Assembly: GCA_013003715.1 (NCBI GenBank)
Contig: JABDIN010000040.1
Coordinates: forward strand, 1-44,671
Source of the DNA: Desulfobacteraceae bacterium
GTDB taxonomy: Bacteria; Desulfobacterota; Desulfobacteria; Desulfobacterales; Desulfosarcinaceae
Reading direction: 5' to 3'
Length of the DNA stretch: 44,671 nucleotides
How positions within the stretch are numbered: position 1 is the first letter of the stretch; every line of letters starts with the position of its first letter. The position numbers and the translations under genes are program-made. Below the pieces are notes generated by a model that was given only the letters and a program-made list of their open reading frames with translations, was not told where the DNA came from and searched no databases. Below are positions 44,551-44,671 of the stretch, piece by piece.

Positions 44551-44671
44551 GGAATTGGTGTTGAATTTTAAATTATAAATGAGAAATTTTAAATGAAATT
44601 ATAATGATAAATTTTAAAACAATGCCCCAGGGAGATTAATACCAAATTAAAAATGACAAATGCGGTTACCC
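44551..44671. other. AT-rich tail with ATTTTAAA-type short repeats
   Basis: Repeats of AATTTTAAAT/AAATTTTAAA words run through the last 120 bp, with no gene. They resemble degenerate intergenic repeats rather than a known element. Confidence 0.5.

Overview
The window looks like a chromosomal accessory region of a Gram-negative bacterium, most likely a deltaproteobacterium (Desulfobacterota). This rests on overall gene style: a QueG-like Fe-S protein, a CHASE2 cyclase, FecR/TPR and outer-membrane barrel proteins, and a long PPDK-like protein next to GAPDH. It is an inference, because no rRNA or other phylogenetic marker is present. The left third is AT-richer and mosaic; the right third is GC-richer and looks like resident chromosome.

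Region 1 (1-3502, minus strand): a group II intron reverse transcriptase/maturase runs off the left edge. Its 5' end is replaced by a complete IS66-family element (1074-3502; tnpA, tnpB, tnpC) with GTAAGCG termini and no visible target duplication.

Region 2 (3503-15634): a gene-cassette array. Eight attC-like sites and one half-site lie between small, mostly minus-strand genes: membrane proteins, a GNAT-RidA fusion, two methyltransferases, DUF4386- and DUF6326-type proteins, a zinc-less MDR oxidoreductase and several unknowns. Many stop codons abut or lie inside an attC end. No integron integrase is in the window, so this is a cluster of attC sites lacking an integrase. A block from about 4.7 to 9.3 kb has no attC and carries HDOD, pentapeptide/K+ channel, truncated AraC-type regulator, membrane protein and thioesterase genes. 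A transposase N-terminal fragment lies between the array and the CRISPR.

Region 3 (15635-29456): a full type I-E CRISPR-Cas locus, all on the minus strand. The order is WYL-type regulator, cas3, cse1, cse2, cas6e, cas7e, cas5e, cas1, cas2, leader, then 64 repeats with 63 spacers. Repeat polarity and the leader put the newest spacers at the right end. The cas6e gene sits between cse2 and cas7, not after cas5 as in E. coli.

Region 4 (29671-44550, plus strand): a QueG-like Fe-S protein; a CHASE2-adenylate/guanylate cyclase followed by a FecR-TPR-outer-membrane-barrel fusion and a small lipoprotein, which could form an envelope signalling unit; a D-2-hydroxyacid dehydrogenase with a good sigma-70-like promoter; and a 1392-residue PPDK-like protein (about 890 unassigned N-terminal residues, then ATP-grasp and phosphohistidine domains, no PEP/pyruvate barrel) directly followed by a long GAPDH.
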